DNA of 32,143 nt from Bermanella sp. 47_1433_sub80_T6 (lineage in GTDB: Bacteria; Pseudomonadota; Gammaproteobacteria; Pseudomonadales; Oceanobacteraceae): contig MAAD01000229.1 of the NCBI GenBank assembly GCA_002162985.1, positions 1 to 32,143 of the forward strand. Direction: 5' to 3'. Below are positions 19,185 through 28,109 of the stretch, one piece after another. The notes under the pieces were generated by a model. The model had not been told where the DNA came from and searched no databases. It was given only the letters and a program-made list of their open reading frames with translations. The translations under genes were made by a program, and so were the position numbers. Position 1 is the first letter of the stretch; each line of letters begins with the position of its first letter.

Positions 19185-19433
19185 TTAAGCAATCCGCACC
19201 ACAGATTCAAACTTATTGTGTTGACCAAAGTGAATCAAAAACCGCCCATGGATGCCATCATGGCCAATAAATGACCACAAAATACGCACAGGGAAGCGGA
19301 TGCTGCGTCCATCTGTGGCTTGCGCGTATACGAACTCTACCCCCTCATACGCTCTTTGCACCTCTTCTTGCGAGATGTGAATGTCCACCTCAATGCTCGA
19401 ACTTGTCATCACGTTTGCTTGGTAGCACCCCAT
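19185..19433 (-). CDS. DUF2835 family protein
   Basis: VDIHISQEEVQRAYEGVEFVYAQATDGRSIRFPVRILWSFIGHDGIHGRFLIHFGQHNKFESV; matches my recollection of DUF2835. Start may be 19409. Confidence 0.78.
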   Translation of the reverse strand: MGCYQANVMTSSSIEVDIHISQEEVQRAYEGVEFVYAQATDGRSIRFPVRILWSFIGHDGIHGRFLIHFGQHNKFESVVRIA

Positions 19434-19501
19434 AAGGCAACCTCTTTTTACACGTTACAGGCCTACCTCTGAATGGACACTGTATTATTTAATATTTTAA
19501 G

Positions 19502-22500
19502 TTAACTGCCGCTGGCCAGTCGACTGGCTTGCGCCAGATCCAGCAACTCCCGAAGCGCCACCGAAAACACCGAAAAATCATCAATCTGACTCTCGCGTAA
19601 TTCCGCCACCATGTTACGCCAGCGTGTGATCATGGGCTCACTGAGTTTTAACCAGGTTTCCATGCGAGCCTTAATATCTCCATCCGGCATAGTATTAATC
19701 ACACTTACGGTGAGGGTACGCTGCTGCCAATCCAGGTCATCCCGATAAGTTTCCCGTGCCAATGCTTGCCAATGACTGAGCACCGGCATGGCATTAAGTT
19801 GCTCCAGGAACCATTCCAAATCCAGGTTGCAACCCACTTTATAATAGGTGGCCGCCACGTCTTCGGCGCTGCGCTGGGTTTGCTCGGCTCCTTCTATGAT
19901 GCTTAGGGCCGAAAACATATTATTGGTGCCGGCCACTGTGCTGGCCAACTCTTTGGGCACACCGGCCTTTATGAGTTGATCGTAATATTTTTGCCACACT
20001 TGTTTGCCTTCCCCGGCCAATAATTCCCCCAGGTGAGCGCTGATATCGGCGGCACGATCACGGAAACGGAGCACCTCGTCGGGCACAATAATTTCACGAC
20101 GCCGATTGCGTAAAAACCAGCGACTGCCGCGGCGCACCAGACGCATTAAGCTGGACATCATTTTTTCCTGAATCTCCGAACTCACTTTATAATCCAGGGC
20201 CTCTATTTGGTGCCACAAATCATTCATGCGAAACACATCACGAGCGGCGGCGTAGGCCTTCACTATGGTACTGATATCGGCCCCGGTACTGTCACGCATG
20301 CGATTCACGTAGGTAATACCCATGCGATTTACCATTTCGTTGGCCAGTTGAGTGGCGACAATTTCGCTGCGCAGCTGGTGATCGTAAAGCGCCTTGGGAA
20401 AACGCTTCACCAAAGCTTCGGGGAAGGCACTCTCTATGCTTTTGGCCAGGTATTCATTTTGTGAAATATCCGGCTCGTTAAGCTGCTCTTTTAAGTCGCC
20501 CTTAATGTAACTAATGAGCACCGACAGTTCTGGACGGGTGAGCCCCTGCTGCTGGGATTTGCGCTCGGCTAATTCGTCTTCACTGGGCAAAAATTCCATT
20601 TCACGGTTGAGCTTGCCCTGCTCCTCCAGATCATTCATTAAACGTCGATATTCATTGGTGCGAGTCTTGGCCTCTCGATAAGCCAGCGCGATGGCCTGGG
20701 TTTGCCGATAGTTATTCATCAGCACCTGTTCAGAGACTTGCTCGGTCATCTGCTCTAAAAATTCATTACGCTGCTTAACCGTGAGATCCCCGGCATTCAC
20801 CAAACTGTTCAACAAAATTTTAATGTTTACCTCATGATCCGAACAATCCACGCCCGCCGCATTATCTATAAAGTCTGTAAACGACGCGCCATCCTTAGCC
20901 AGGGCAAATTCAATACGTGCTCTTTGGGTAATGCCCAGATTACCTCCCTCCCCTATAACCTTGGCCTGTAATTGCTTGCCGTTAATGCGCAAACTGTCGT
21001 TGGCCTTGTCACCGGCGTCAGTGTGATTTTCGCTGCTGGCCTTCACGTAGGTACCAATGCCACCGTTCCAAATAAGGTCCACCGGCGCTTTTAAAAGTGC
21101 GGTAATTAAGTCATTGGGAGACAGTTTATCGGCCTGTATATGAAAACATTCTTTCATTTGCGGACTAATCTCAATGGATTTGGCCGAGCGCTTAAAAATA
21201 GCCCCACCCTGAGAGATCAAAGACGAGTCATAGTCGGTCCATGCACTGCGCGGTAATTCAAATAACCGTTGGCGTTCTTTAAAGCTGGCCGCCACATCTT
21301 GTGGCGCCGGGTCTATAAATATGTGCATGTGATTAAACGCCGCCACCAGTTTTATATGTTCGGAACACAGCATGCCGTTACCAAACACATCACCGGCCAT
21401 GTCGCCAATGGCAATGACGCTAAATTCATCGTTTTGAACATCCACACCTCTTTCGCGGAAATGCCGCTGCACCGACACCCAGGCACCCTTAGCGGTAATG
21501 CCCATTTTTTTATGGTCGTAGCCCACGCTGCCGCCACTGGCAAAGGCATCCCCTAACCAAAATCCACGTTCGATGGCGATGCCGTTGGAAATATCTGAAA
21601 AGGTGGCGGTGCCCTTGTCGGCGGCCACCACTAAATAGGGATCGTCTTCATCGTGACGAATCACCTGTTGTGGGGGTATTACCTCGCCCTCCAGCAGGTT
21701 ATCGGTAATATCCAGCAACCCGGAGATAAAAGTTTTATAACAAGCTATGCCCTCAGCCAAGAAAGCATCGCGATCCCCATCCGGTAAACACTTGGCAATG
21801 AAGCCGCCCTTGGCCCCCACCGGTACAATCACCGAATTTTTTACCTGTTGGGCCTTTACCAGCCCCAACACTTCGGTACGAAAATCTTCGAAACGATCCG
21901 ACCAACGCAAGCCGCCACGGGCTACCTTGCCGCCCCTTAAATGCACACCCTCGACTCTTGGGCTGTAAACAAAAATTTCAAACATGGGTTTGGGCAAGGG
22001 CATGTCGGAAATATCATGAGGGCTTAATTTAAAGGAGAAATAGCGTTTAAGCTCATTATCTTGCGTTCTTTGGAAAAAGTTGGTGCGTAAGGTCGCACCC
22101 ATAATTTCATGATAACGACGATAAATTCTGTCCTCGTTAATGCTTTCCACTTGATCGAGTACTTCTGAAAACTGAGCATCGAGTTTTTTCATTGATTTTT
22201 GGCGGACATCAATGTTGCTACTATTGGTATCGAAACGTGCCTGAAAATAACGCACCATGAACGAGGTTAAATCCGGGTATTTACACAGAGTATCTGCGAT
22301 AAAGGATTCGGAAAAACCAAAGCGTATTTGCTTCATGTAGCGAGCATAGGCGCGCAATAAGGCGACCTCACGCCAATCAATTTTAGCCCCCAATAACAGG
22401 CGATTAAAGCTGTCGTTCTCGGCCTTACCAAACCAGATGGCACGAAACGCATCCTGAAACTGCTCCTTACTTTCATGCAGATCTATGTTGTCGCTAAAGG

Positions 22501-24352
22501 TATAGATTAAAGTGAAGTCGTGAATCCAGTATTGCTTGCCATCGGTGCGGGTTAAGCCGTAAGGGTTCTCTCCGATAACCCTTAATCCCAGGTTTTCCAG
22601 TATGGGAATCACATCCGACAGGGGCAAAAGATCATTGGGTTTATATAATTTAAATTTGAAAAAACTGCCACTGTCCGCCACGTTCCGATACAAGCTCATG
22701 GCGATGTCCTGATCATCTTTTATGGTGGAGATGTGCTGCACGTCTACCACTGCAGTGCGCGATGAAAAGGTCTCACGGTAACTGGCACCAAAGGCATTGC
22801 GATACGACTGAAAATACTGATTGCCTTTTTCTTCACCCACCCCGTCTACCAGGGCAGACATAAGGTCATCTTGCCAAGAGCGTGCCACCGCCTGAATGTC
22901 TTTCTCGATGCGTTTGCTGTCAAACTCTATGGGTTTGTCGGGGTCCAGGCGCAGGCTAAAGTGAGTACGAGCCAATATAGACTCGGAAAAGAAAGTGGTA
23001 AATTCCACATCCTTGGGTGCAAACGCCTCCACTAAAATGGCCTGCATGCGCTGGCGTAATTCGGTGCTGTACAAATCTCTGGGCACATAGGCTACGCAAG
23101 ACAAAAACTTGTTGAGTGGATCGCAACGTATAAATATTTGAGTACGCCTGCGCTCCTGAATATTCAGTATGCCCACTGCGGTTTCGGTGAGTTGAGTGAC
23201 GTCGGTATGAAATAACTCATCTCGCGGGTACACCTCCAGAATGTGGCGCAACTCTTTGCCTTTATGACTTATGGTCTCCAGACCGCTGCGCTTAATGACC
23301 GAACTAGCCTTATTACGCACGATGGGGATATTAAACGGTGATTCACTGTAAACATTAGAGGTAAACAAACCCAGAAAACGGCGCCCCCCTATTACCAGGC
23401 CATTTTTATCTATATGTTTGACAATGATGTAATCCGGATAGGCCGGGCGGTGAATACGCGAACGCCGGCCGGACTTGCTCAGAGTGACAAGCTGCGGCGA
23501 CATGACTAACAATTGCACACTCTCGGGCTGCTCTTCCAATACCACTTCATCCGGGCCGTGCAGATCATGTTTGAAGATGCCACTGACGGTCTTGCTATCG
23601 CGAGTAATCAAGTTTTTTTCACCCTGCTTGCTCACCACAAAATCTTCACAGGCCAGGAAGGTAAAATGGTCGTCGATTAACCACTCCATAAAGGCCACCG
23701 CTTCACTGGTGTCTTTTTTGGTAAAGGGCCCTGCACTGTCCTTAATCCAGGGCAAGGTCTGCTGCGCCTTATCCTTAAACACCTGATAATCATCCACCAG
23801 CAGACAGATTTCATTGAGGATTTCTTGCAAGGATTGGGTTAAATCACTGAGTACTTTTTCATCGGTATGCAAATCCACTTCAATGTAGATGACCGCCTCT
23901 TCGCCTTGCGCGTCCGCACCAAAGCAATTGGCCAGGTCCAGACTGCCAGACTTGTCGCGAGATATGGGCAACACCGCATGATTAATGAAATGAATGGACA
24001 TCTCGCGGCGATTTAATTCCATGCGAATGGAGTCCACCAGGAAAGGCATATCAGGGTGTACGATTTCCACTATGGTGTGGGTGGATTGCCAGCCATGCTC
24101 TTCAAAATCCGGGTTAAACACCCGTATTTTGCTGGAGCCGTTAGACTTCTGCAAAAAGCTCCAGCACGCCAGTGTCGCGCCATACAGGTCATCAACCTTG
24201 CGGCTATCCAGTTCCTGAGTCGGCGTGGCGGCATAATAAATATGGGTAAATTGCTCGATGGCACGCACTTGGTCTTTAGCAGCGGTCTGGGTTAAACGCT
24301 CAATTAGCTTAACGACCTGAGGGTGCACGTCCTTGTTAGCGGGTGTATTCAT
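19502..24352 (-). CDS. gdhB: NAD-specific glutamate dehydrogenase, large GDH-180 type
   Basis: About 1616 aa from ATG 24352 (MNTPANKDVHPQVVKLIERL); GGLRWSDRFEDFRTEVLGLVKAQQVKNSVIVPVGAKGGF, GDMAGDVFGNGML, LIWNGGIGTYVKAS, VIGEGGNLGITQRARIEFA. ORF start at 24442 is probably over-extended. Confidence 0.93.
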   Translation of the reverse strand: MNTPANKDVHPQVVKLIERLTQTAAKDQVRAIEQFTHIYYAATPTQELDSRKVDDLYGATLACWSFLQKSNGSSKIRVFNPDFEEHGWQSTHTIVEIVHPDMPFLVDSIRMELNRREMSIHFINHAVLPISRDKSGSLDLANCFGADAQGEEAVIYIEVDLHTDEKVLSDLTQSLQEILNEICLLVDDYQVFKDKAQQTLPWIKDSAGPFTKKDTSEAVAFMEWLIDDHFTFLACEDFVVSKQGEKNLITRDSKTVSGIFKHDLHGPDEVVLEEQPESVQLLVMSPQLVTLSKSGRRSRIHRPAYPDYIIVKHIDKNGLVIGGRRFLGLFTSNVYSESPFNIPIVRNKASSVIKRSGLETISHKGKELRHILEVYPRDELFHTDVTQLTETAVGILNIQERRRTQIFIRCDPLNKFLSCVAYVPRDLYSTELRQRMQAILVEAFAPKDVEFTTFFSESILARTHFSLRLDPDKPIEFDSKRIEKDIQAVARSWQDDLMSALVDGVGEEKGNQYFQSYRNAFGASYRETFSSRTAVVDVQHISTIKDDQDIAMSLYRNVADSGSFFKFKLYKPNDLLPLSDVIPILENLGLRVIGENPYGLTRTDGKQYWIHDFTLIYTFSDNIDLHESKEQFQDAFRAIWFGKAENDSFNRLLLGAKIDWREVALLRAYARYMKQIRFGFSESFIADTLCKYPDLTSFMVRYFQARFDTNSSNIDVRQKSMKKLDAQFSEVLDQVESINEDRIYRRYHEIMGATLRTNFFQRTQDNELKRYFSFKLSPHDISDMPLPKPMFEIFVYSPRVEGVHLRGGKVARGGLRWSDRFEDFRTEVLGLVKAQQVKNSVIVPVGAKGGFIAKCLPDGDRDAFLAEGIACYKTFISGLLDITDNLLEGEVIPPQQVIRHDEDDPYLVVAADKGTATFSDISNGIAIERGFWLGDAFASGGSVGYDHKKMGITAKGAWVSVQRHFRERGVDVQNDEFSVIAIGDMAGDVFGNGMLCSEHIKLVAAFNHMHIFIDPAPQDVAASFKERQRLFELPRSAWTDYDSSLISQGGAIFKRSAKSIEISPQMKECFHIQADKLSPNDLITALLKAPVDLIWNGGIGTYVKASSENHTDAGDKANDSLRINGKQLQAKVIGEGGNLGITQRARIEFALAKDGASFTDFIDNAAGVDCSDHEVNIKILLNSLVNAGDLTVKQRNEFLEQMTEQVSEQVLMNNYRQTQAIALAYREAKTRTNEYRRLMNDLEEQGKLNREMEFLPSEDELAERKSQQQGLTRPELSVLISYIKGDLKEQLNEPDISQNEYLAKSIESAFPEALVKRFPKALYDHQLRSEIVATQLANEMVNRMGITYVNRMRDSTGADISTIVKAYAAARDVFRMNDLWHQIEALDYKVSSEIQEKMMSSLMRLVRRGSRWFLRNRRREIIVPDEVLRFRDRAADISAHLGELLAGEGKQVWQKYYDQLIKAGVPKELASTVAGTNNMFSALSIIEGAEQTQRSAEDVAATYYKVGCNLDLEWFLEQLNAMPVLSHWQALARETYRDDLDWQQRTLTVSVINTMPDGDIKARMETWLKLSEPMITRWRNMVAELRESQIDDFSVFSVALRELLDLAQASRLASGS

Positions 24353-24502
24353 GGCTCTCTCTATATATCTTAATCCCTTATAGCTAAATGATAGTGTAAA
24401 GCCTGAGATTCGCCTGCCCTTCACCCATATCTGTTTTTTCAAGGTTTATAGGTCTTATTACGAAACTCTTGGCTCATTCAAGACTCAAATACCTCCTAAC
24501 CC

Positions 24503-24530
24503 TTGACCCAAGCCGGAATGCTTTTAAAAT
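24503..24530 (+). promoter_or_regulatory. sigma70-like promoter upstream of moxR
   Basis: TTGACC (24503-24508)-16 nt-TAAAAT (24525-24530). Confidence 0.5.
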
Positions 24531-24540
24531 GCACGGCAAA

Positions 24541-24738
24541 GCCCAACAAAAACAAGAACTTGGAAACCCTGCCATGAGCAACAGCGAACATCTTGACCCC
24601 CCTGCCATGAGCAACAGTGAACTCTCTGGAACCCCTGCTATGACCAATCATGAACACCATGGAACCCCAGCTACGAGCGAAAATGAACAACTGGCTGCCC
24701 CTGTCATGAGCAATCGTGAACACATAGCTGCGCTACAG
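24541..24738 (+). repeat. 33-bp tandem repeat array spanning the moxR translation start region (six units, outer ones degenerate)
   Basis: Units start at 24541, 24574, 24607, 24640, 24673, 24706. Encoded: AQQKQELGNPA/MSNSEHLDPPA/MSNSELSGTPA/MTNHEHHGTPA/TSENEQLAAPV/MSNREHIAALQ. Confidence 0.88.
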
Positions 24739-25668
24739 GCCAGCCTTCAAGAACAGATTATTGGCCAGCCCGATCTGGTCAATGCACTATTAATTGCTAT
24801 TTTGGCCGACGGACACCTGTTGGTGGAAGGCGCGCCCGGCTTGGCCAAGACCAAGGCCATTAAAACCCTGGCCGACAATATCGAAGCCGATTACCAACGC
24901 ATGCAATTTACGCCGGATCTATTGCCGGCAGACATTACCGGCTCTGAAATCTATCGCGCGCAAAGCGGCGAATTTGTTTTCCAGAAGGGCCCTATTTTTA
25001 ATAATTTGGTGCTGGCCGATGAGATCAACCGTGCCCCGGCCAAGGTACAATCAGCATTATTGGAAGCCATGGCTGAACGCCAGGTGAGTGTGGCGGGCAG
25101 CACCTACCCGTTGGATGATTTATTCCTGGTGATGGCCACTCAAAACCCCATCGAACAGGAAGGCACCTACCCGTTACCGGAAGCCCAACTAGACCGCTTT
25201 CTAATGCATGTGCGCGTCGATTACCCGGATGCTCAGGCCGAAACCGATATCTTGCGTTTGGCCCGTGGTGAAGCTCAGGCGGGACAAAGCCCCATGCCCG
25301 AAACCAAACTCAGCGCCGCCAGCATCTTTGCGGCGCGCCAGGAAGTATTGGCCATTCATTTAAGCGAGCGTGTGGAGGAGTACATCATTCAATTAATCAT
25401 GGCCACCCGTAAACCCCAAGGTTATGGCGATGATATGGCCAGTTGGCTGGAATATGGCTCCAGCCCCCGTGGCACCATCGCGCTGGATCGCTGTGCTCGT
25501 GCCCATGCCTGGCTTGCGGGGCGCGATTATGTGAGTCCGGACGATGTGCAGGCTGTCTTGCATCCGGTATTACGCCATCGCCTGTTGGTGAGCTTTGACG
25601 CGGAAGCCTCCGGCATGAACACCGATCGCATCATTAACGAGCTTATTTTACGCGTGGCTGTGCCTTAA
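24574..25668 (+). CDS. moxR: MoxR-family AAA+ ATPase (start uncertain: 24574, 24607, 24640 or 24706)
   Basis: LVEGAPGLAKTKAIKTLA (Walker A), LLADEINRAPAKVQSALLEAM (Walker B), MATQNPIEQEGTYPLPEAQLDRF. Start at 24706 gives about 320 aa, the usual MoxR length. Confidence 0.93.
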   Translation: MSNSEHLDPPAMSNSELSGTPAMTNHEHHGTPATSENEQLAAPVMSNREHIAALQASLQEQIIGQPDLVNALLIAILADGHLLVEGAPGLAKTKAIKTLADNIEADYQRMQFTPDLLPADITGSEIYRAQSGEFVFQKGPIFNNLVLADEINRAPAKVQSALLEAMAERQVSVAGSTYPLDDLFLVMATQNPIEQEGTYPLPEAQLDRFLMHVRVDYPDAQAETDILRLARGEAQAGQSPMPETKLSAASIFAARQEVLAIHLSERVEEYIIQLIMATRKPQGYGDDMASWLEYGSSPRGTIALDRCARAHAWLAGRDYVSPDDVQAVLHPVLRHRLLVSFDAEASGMNTDRIINELILRVAVP

Positions 25669-25675
25669 GCCTCAT

Positions 25676-26656
25676 ATGACGACCTCAACTTCCATCACCG
25701 ACCCTCAGCATTACTTGCATGGCTTTTTTGTGCCCAGCGCCAAGACCGATGAGCATCAGCTGACGCAGTTGCGCATGCTGGCCAAACGCCTGCGCCTGGC
25801 CAGCCTGCCCCAGTTAAATGGTTTGTTGGCGGGCTCCCACATGAGCCGTCAAAAAGGCCGTGGCCTGGATTTAGATCAGCTTAGAATTTACCAGCCCGGG
25901 GATGACATTCGCAGCATCGACTGGCGCGTCACTGCGCGCACTCAAAAACCCCATACCCGTGTTTATAAAGAAGAACGGGAACGGCCGGTGATGATCTTGT
26001 GTGATCAACGCAGTCCCATGTTTTTTGGCAGTCAACGTAGTTTTAAATCAGTAGTGGCCGCTCAGTGCAGTGCGCTGATTGCCTGGGCCGCATTAGACCA
26101 CGGAGATCGCGTTGGGGCCGTGGTATTAGGCGACCAAAAAGAAACCGATTTTCGCCCCAAGCAGCGCGTAAGCCATGTATTAAATATTTTAAAAACCATC
26201 AATGAATTTAATCATGAGCTTACACAGCCATCAGACGTTCATGCAGAAAAGCCAAAAACTTCCCTAACCGACAGCCTTAATCACCTCAAGCAAAGCCTCA
26301 AGCCTGGTACCACCTTGTACTTAATTAGCGATTTTTATGATCTAAGTGAACAGGACAAGGCCACCTTGTTTTCACTAAAACGTCACAACCACATAGTGGC
26401 GCTGCAGGTTTTTGATCCATTGGAACGTACCGCCCCTCCCAGTGGATTATATGCAGTGACGGATGGCGACAATCAGGGATTTTTAGACACACAGAATAAA
26501 CAGGCCATGCATGCTTATAGCGAAGCGGTCAGTGTATTTCAGCAAGGCATTGAAAATACATTTAAATCCTTGGGCATTCATCACCAGCAAATTAATGCCG
26601 GCGAGATTCCCTACGCCGCCATTAAATTAGCCCTTGAGCAAAGGGGAGCCAGATGA
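25676..26656 (+). CDS. DUF58 domain-containing protein
   Basis: GRGLDLDQLRIYQPGDDIRSIDWRVTARTQKPHTRVYKEERERPVMILCDQR. Confidence 0.93.
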   Translation: MTTSTSITDPQHYLHGFFVPSAKTDEHQLTQLRMLAKRLRLASLPQLNGLLAGSHMSRQKGRGLDLDQLRIYQPGDDIRSIDWRVTARTQKPHTRVYKEERERPVMILCDQRSPMFFGSQRSFKSVVAAQCSALIAWAALDHGDRVGAVVLGDQKETDFRPKQRVSHVLNILKTINEFNHELTQPSDVHAEKPKTSLTDSLNHLKQSLKPGTTLYLISDFYDLSEQDKATLFSLKRHNHIVALQVFDPLERTAPPSGLYAVTDGDNQGFLDTQNKQAMHAYSEAVSVFQQGIENTFKSLGIHHQQINAGEIPYAAIKLALEQRGAR

Positions 26657-27087
26657 ATCCTCTTGATCAGTTAAAAGATATTCACCTGCCCGCCGACGTA
26701 TCCTTGTGGCCCCTGGCCTGGCCCTGGTGGATACTCATAATATTGTTGGTGGCATTGCCCACTTTGGCTGTTTATCTAAGACGAAAAAATCGCTGGCGCA
26801 GACAAGCGTTACAACAATTAAACAATATTGAAATAGCCAATAAAAATATTTGCATTCAACAATGCAATCGCTTGTTAAAGCAGGTGGCGCTGTATCGTTT
26901 TGGCCAGCCTTGTGCGGCATTAAGTGGTGAGCCCTGGCTTGAATTTTTAGACAGTAAAGTAAACAACGCCCTATTTATGCCAGAGCATGTGGAATTTGCC
27001 AGCGCCGTGGATCGGCCGGATTCATCCATTGACCCCCAGACACTTAAACGTGCGGTGGCCACCTGGATAAGGAAACACAAATGTTAA
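26653..27087 (+). CDS. DUF4381 domain-containing protein
   Basis: LKDIHLPADVSLWPLAWPWWILIILL..., position between DUF58 and BatA; overlaps both neighbours by a few nt. Confidence 0.85.
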   Translation: MNPLDQLKDIHLPADVSLWPLAWPWWILIILLVALPTLAVYLRRKNRWRRQALQQLNNIEIANKNICIQQCNRLLKQVALYRFGQPCAALSGEPWLEFLDSKVNNALFMPEHVEFASAVDRPDSSIDPQTLKRAVATWIRKHKC

Positions 27088-28109
27088 GTCTTCAATGGCC
27101 ACTATTGTTGCTGGCGCTGCCGTTACCCTGGCTGGTATATCGTTTTGCCCCGGCCTATAAAACCGAGCAAAGCCAGGTCTTTGCTCCCAGCCTCATGATG
27201 CTGGCGGAACAAAAAGAAATGCAAACCGCCAAACCTCATATTAGCTTATGGGTGATGGCTGCGGCTGCCTGGTTATGTTTGGTATTGGCCGCCACCCGCC
27301 CTACGTTTGTGGGTGAACCTCAAGCCATTACCAGCAGTGATCGCAATATGATGCTGGCGGTGGATTTATCGGACAGTATGAAAGAAGAAGACATGGCTTT
27401 TCAGGGACGCCTGGTGAACCGCTTACAAGCCGTAAAGGCGGTACTTACCGAATTTATAGCGAAGCGTCAGGGAGACAGACTGGGGCTCATATTATTTGGC
27501 TCCAAAGCCTATGTGCAAACACCGCTCACCTTCGACTTAGAAACCTTGCAAATTCTATTGGATGAAGCCACCTTTGGTTTGGCCGGTCGCAAGACTGCCA
27601 TCGGCGATGCCATTGGCTTATCAGTGAAACGCTTATTGGATTTACCCGAGTCAAATCGTGTGCTGATTATTCTCACCGACGGGCAAAATACCGCCGGTGA
27701 AATTGAGCCCTTGCAGGCGGCCAAATTAGCAGCCCAGGCGGGGGTTAAAATTTATACAATCGGCATTGGGGCAGATGAATTAGTGATACAAGGATTTTTT
27801 GGTCCCAAGCGCATCAACCCCAGCCGTGATTTGGATGAGGTGACCCTCACCACCATCGCCCAGGATACCGGTGGCCAATATTATCGCGCCCGCAACCTGG
27901 CCGAGCTGGAACAAATTTATTCGGTGCTGGATGCCCTGGAAACCATAGAAATGGAAGAGCAATCCATTCGCCCGGAAAAATCACTATTTCATTATCCTTT
28001 GGGCTTGGCTTTGTTACTGGCAAGCTGCCTGTATTTAATGCAATTGCCTGCTTTTTCCACTCTGGTTAATCGTGTTAAAAACATCAACAAGGGGAAGGCC
28101 CATGTCTGA
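27081..28109 (+). CDS. batA: VWA domain-containing protein, BatA-like
   Basis: MMLAVDLSDSMKEEDM (MIDAS DxSxS), LIILTDGQNTAGE; TM segments at both ends. Confidence 0.88.
   Translation: MLSLQWPLLLLALPLPWLVYRFAPAYKTEQSQVFAPSLMMLAEQKEMQTAKPHISLWVMAAAAWLCLVLAATRPTFVGEPQAITSSDRNMMLAVDLSDSMKEEDMAFQGRLVNRLQAVKAVLTEFIAKRQGDRLGLILFGSKAYVQTPLTFDLETLQILLDEATFGLAGRKTAIGDAIGLSVKRLLDLPESNRVLIILTDGQNTAGEIEPLQAAKLAAQAGVKIYTIGIGADELVIQGFFGPKRINPSRDLDEVTLTTIAQDTGGQYYRARNLAELEQIYSVLDALETIEMEEQSIRPEKSLFHYPLGLALLLASCLYLMQLPAFSTLVNRVKNINKGKAHV

Noticed and set aside
24353-24442. Extended GDH start at 24442
   Set aside because: The 30 extra residues look like translated leader; MNTPANKD... at 24352 is more plausible.
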